A model generated the notes under the pieces. The model was not told the origin of the DNA and searched no databases. It saw only the letters and a list, made by a program, of their open reading frames with translations. Shown here piece after piece: positions 63,028 to 64,000 of a stretch of 64,000 nt of DNA. The translations under genes were made by a program, and so were the position numbers. Positions within the stretch are counted from its first letter, which is position 1. Every line of letters begins with the position of its first letter. This DNA comes from Deltaproteobacteria bacterium (lineage in GTDB: Bacteria > Myxococcota > Kuafuiibacteriia > Kuafuiibacteriales > Kuafuiibacteriaceae), in NCBI GenBank assembly GCA_011526105.1, contig WYAZ01000171.1, positions 62,001 through 126,000 of the forward strand, given 5' to 3'.

Positions 63028-63646
63028 GCGCAGCCTCGCCCGAGACAGGCGCTTCGCTCCGCCGCGTACGCGCGGCGAGGATGCTTCGGTCTGGGGGCTC
63101 GAAGTGGATCCGGCAGCGAGCTTCGTAGAGATCTTTCGCGCCGACTTCAACGCGCGCGCCGTCCGTGCTGAGCTTCTGGCTGTAGTTCGCAGGATTGCCG
63201 CAGACGACGCAGATGGAGAGCAGCTTCGTCACGTACTCCGCGACGCTCATGAGCTGAGGCATGGGTTCGAAAGGAACACCGCGGTAGTCGAGATCGAGGC
63301 CAGCCACGATCACACGACGCCCTTCCCATGCGAGGCGATTCGCGACGGCGAGCACCTTGTCGTCGAAGAACTGGGCTTCATCGAGCCCTACGACTCGGGT
63401 GTCGGGTTCGATGCGCTCCAGCACCTCGAGCGAAGAGCTCACCATCGTGGCGTCCTTTCGCTGGTCGTCGTGACTGACCACGTGCGAGGACGAATAGCGT
63501 GTATCGATCGCGGGCTTGAAGACCTGTACCTTCTGCCGCGCGATCTCGGCGCGCCTCACTCGGCGGATGAGCTCCTCGGTCTTGCCGGAGAACATCGGCC
63601 CGCAGATCACTTCGATCCAGCCGCAGCCTCTAGGTTCGATCATCAT
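63020..63646 (-). CDS. tdk: Thymidine kinase
   Basis: 208 aa. P-loop GPMFSGKTEELIRR, DEAQFFDD and the zinc lasso (CVVC, then a later Cys-Arg-x-His) fit type II thymidine kinases. It phosphorylates thymidine to dTMP. First gene of the tdk-hpt pair; an additional basic tail of about 20 residues follows the usual C-terminal end. Confidence 0.94.
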   Translation of the reverse strand: MMIEPRGCGWIEVICGPMFSGKTEELIRRVRRAEIARQKVQVFKPAIDTRYSSSHVVSHDDQRKDATMVSSSLEVLERIEPDTRVVGLDEAQFFDDKVLAVANRLAWEGRRVIVAGLDLDYRGVPFEPMPQLMSVAEYVTKLLSICVVCGNPANYSQKLSTDGARVEVGAKDLYEARCRIHFEPPDRSILAARTRRSEAPVSGEAAHV

Positions 63647-63944
63647 GGGCGATCCTCCGCCGAGGACGTGACCCCATCTGTCGTGGCACCGTCAACGCCG
63701 CACCCCCACCGCTTGAAGCATCCCCTCCATTTCCGCGCGGCCCCACGAACGTAGCCGTGAACGTGGCCGTGAACGATCCAACCCGAGCGCGAAGCCCGAT
63801 CGGGCCGGCCGCCGAGTTCACCAGGGAATCTCGAGCGCGGAGCGAGCTCTGTATGATCGGCCACGTTCACGTTCACGAGCGGGGAATGAGAGTAGCGAGT
63901 AGTGGGCCGCAGGCGCGACCCGATGCTGGCACGGGCCCGCGGAC
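63647..63944. other. Gene-free region upstream of tdk
   Basis: About 300 bases with no frame of coding character. It presumably contains the tdk promoter, and holds a spaced inverted GTGAACG-type repeat at 63756-63877. Confidence 0.6.
63756..63877. repeat. Inverted repeat built from CGTGAACG units
   Basis: CGTGAACGTGGCC at 63756-63768 is the exact reverse complement of GGCCACGTTCACG at 63859-63871. Both arms continue with another GTGAACG/CGTTCACG unit. The arms lie about 90 bases apart. Open frames seen across them derive from the repeat. Confidence 0.6.
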
Positions 63945-63983
63945 AAAAAAAAAGGGCCTCGAGAGGTTTACCTCTCGAGGCCC
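63945..63983 (-). terminator. Strong intrinsic terminator of a gene beyond the right edge
   Basis: A perfect 13-base-pair stem (63954-63966 with 63971-63983) with a four-base loop, followed on the minus strand by nine T. It would end a minus-strand transcript entering from the right. It is the only hairpin with a T-run that I noticed in the window. Confidence 0.88.
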
Positions 63984-64000
63984 ATAAAGCCCGGCGATGA

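Noticed and set aside
63643-63876. 77-codon minus-strand ORF near the right edge
   Set aside because: Much of it is read from the GTGAACG inverted repeat and it has no ribosome site or fold-like pattern.

Overview
The window is a GC-rich bacterial chromosome segment with the hallmarks of a Myxococcota (myxobacterial) genome. It has a MYXO-CTERM type sorting tail, DGG-rich surface linkers, three tandem bactofilins, AgmX/PglI-type TonB-like proteins with GYF domains, and many lipoproteins, PEGA and TPR proteins. GTG and TTG starts are frequent, and many neighbouring genes overlap by four bases. About four fifths of the genes lie on the minus strand. No phage, CRISPR array or complete insertion sequence was seen.

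Layout, left to right: a cut lipoprotein, an MCE/MlaD protein and a stand-alone GspE/PilB-type ATPase (1-3474); a coupled sppA / PEGA / Cys-rich lipoprotein operon (3554-6644); TPR and membrane proteins and two divergent fatty-acid desaturases (6772-10562); a 1057-aa protein in which a beta-helix MYXO-CTERM protein runs in frame into a haem/copper-monooxygenase lipoprotein (10559-13732); tRNA-Gly, pgsA, a TPR/AIM24-like protein and a lytic transglycosylase (13838-16659); nadB; a coupled operon of a Ycf46-like AAA ATPase, three bactofilins and a lipoprotein (18312-21726); the glyA-nrdR-ribD-ribE-ribB-ribH-nusB growth operon (22774-29143); a plus-strand cassette of a double LOG-domain protein, an SCP2-like protein and a deaminase with a large insertion (31254-34608); a PEGA/CinA/PaaK/enoyl-CoA hydratase/phosphoesterase stretch (34613-41816); envelope proteins (41883-45638); and a nucleoside and sugar-phosphate region with two bacterial microcompartment vertex proteins (45705-52525). 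The right end has three genes with GYF/TonB-like or receiver domains (52586-56835), a small inverted-repeat element (56883-57038), a glutaredoxin-like lipoprotein, adenosine deaminase, PP2C, fabF-acpP and hpt-tdk, then a non-coding repeat region and a strong terminator belonging to a gene beyond the edge.

Functionally the window mixes core metabolism (riboflavin, NAD, one-carbon, fatty acid initiation/elongation, phospholipid) with nucleoside salvage and breakdown (tdk, hpt, add, punA, pdp, deoC) and envelope or motility functions. The most interesting loci are the vertex-only microcompartment operon, whose two aldolases carry terminal helices resembling encapsulation peptides; the LOG-LOG/SCP2/deaminase cassette; the MYXO-CTERM::lipoprotein fusion; and the AAA-bactofilin operon. 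All functional statements come from motif reading without database searches.
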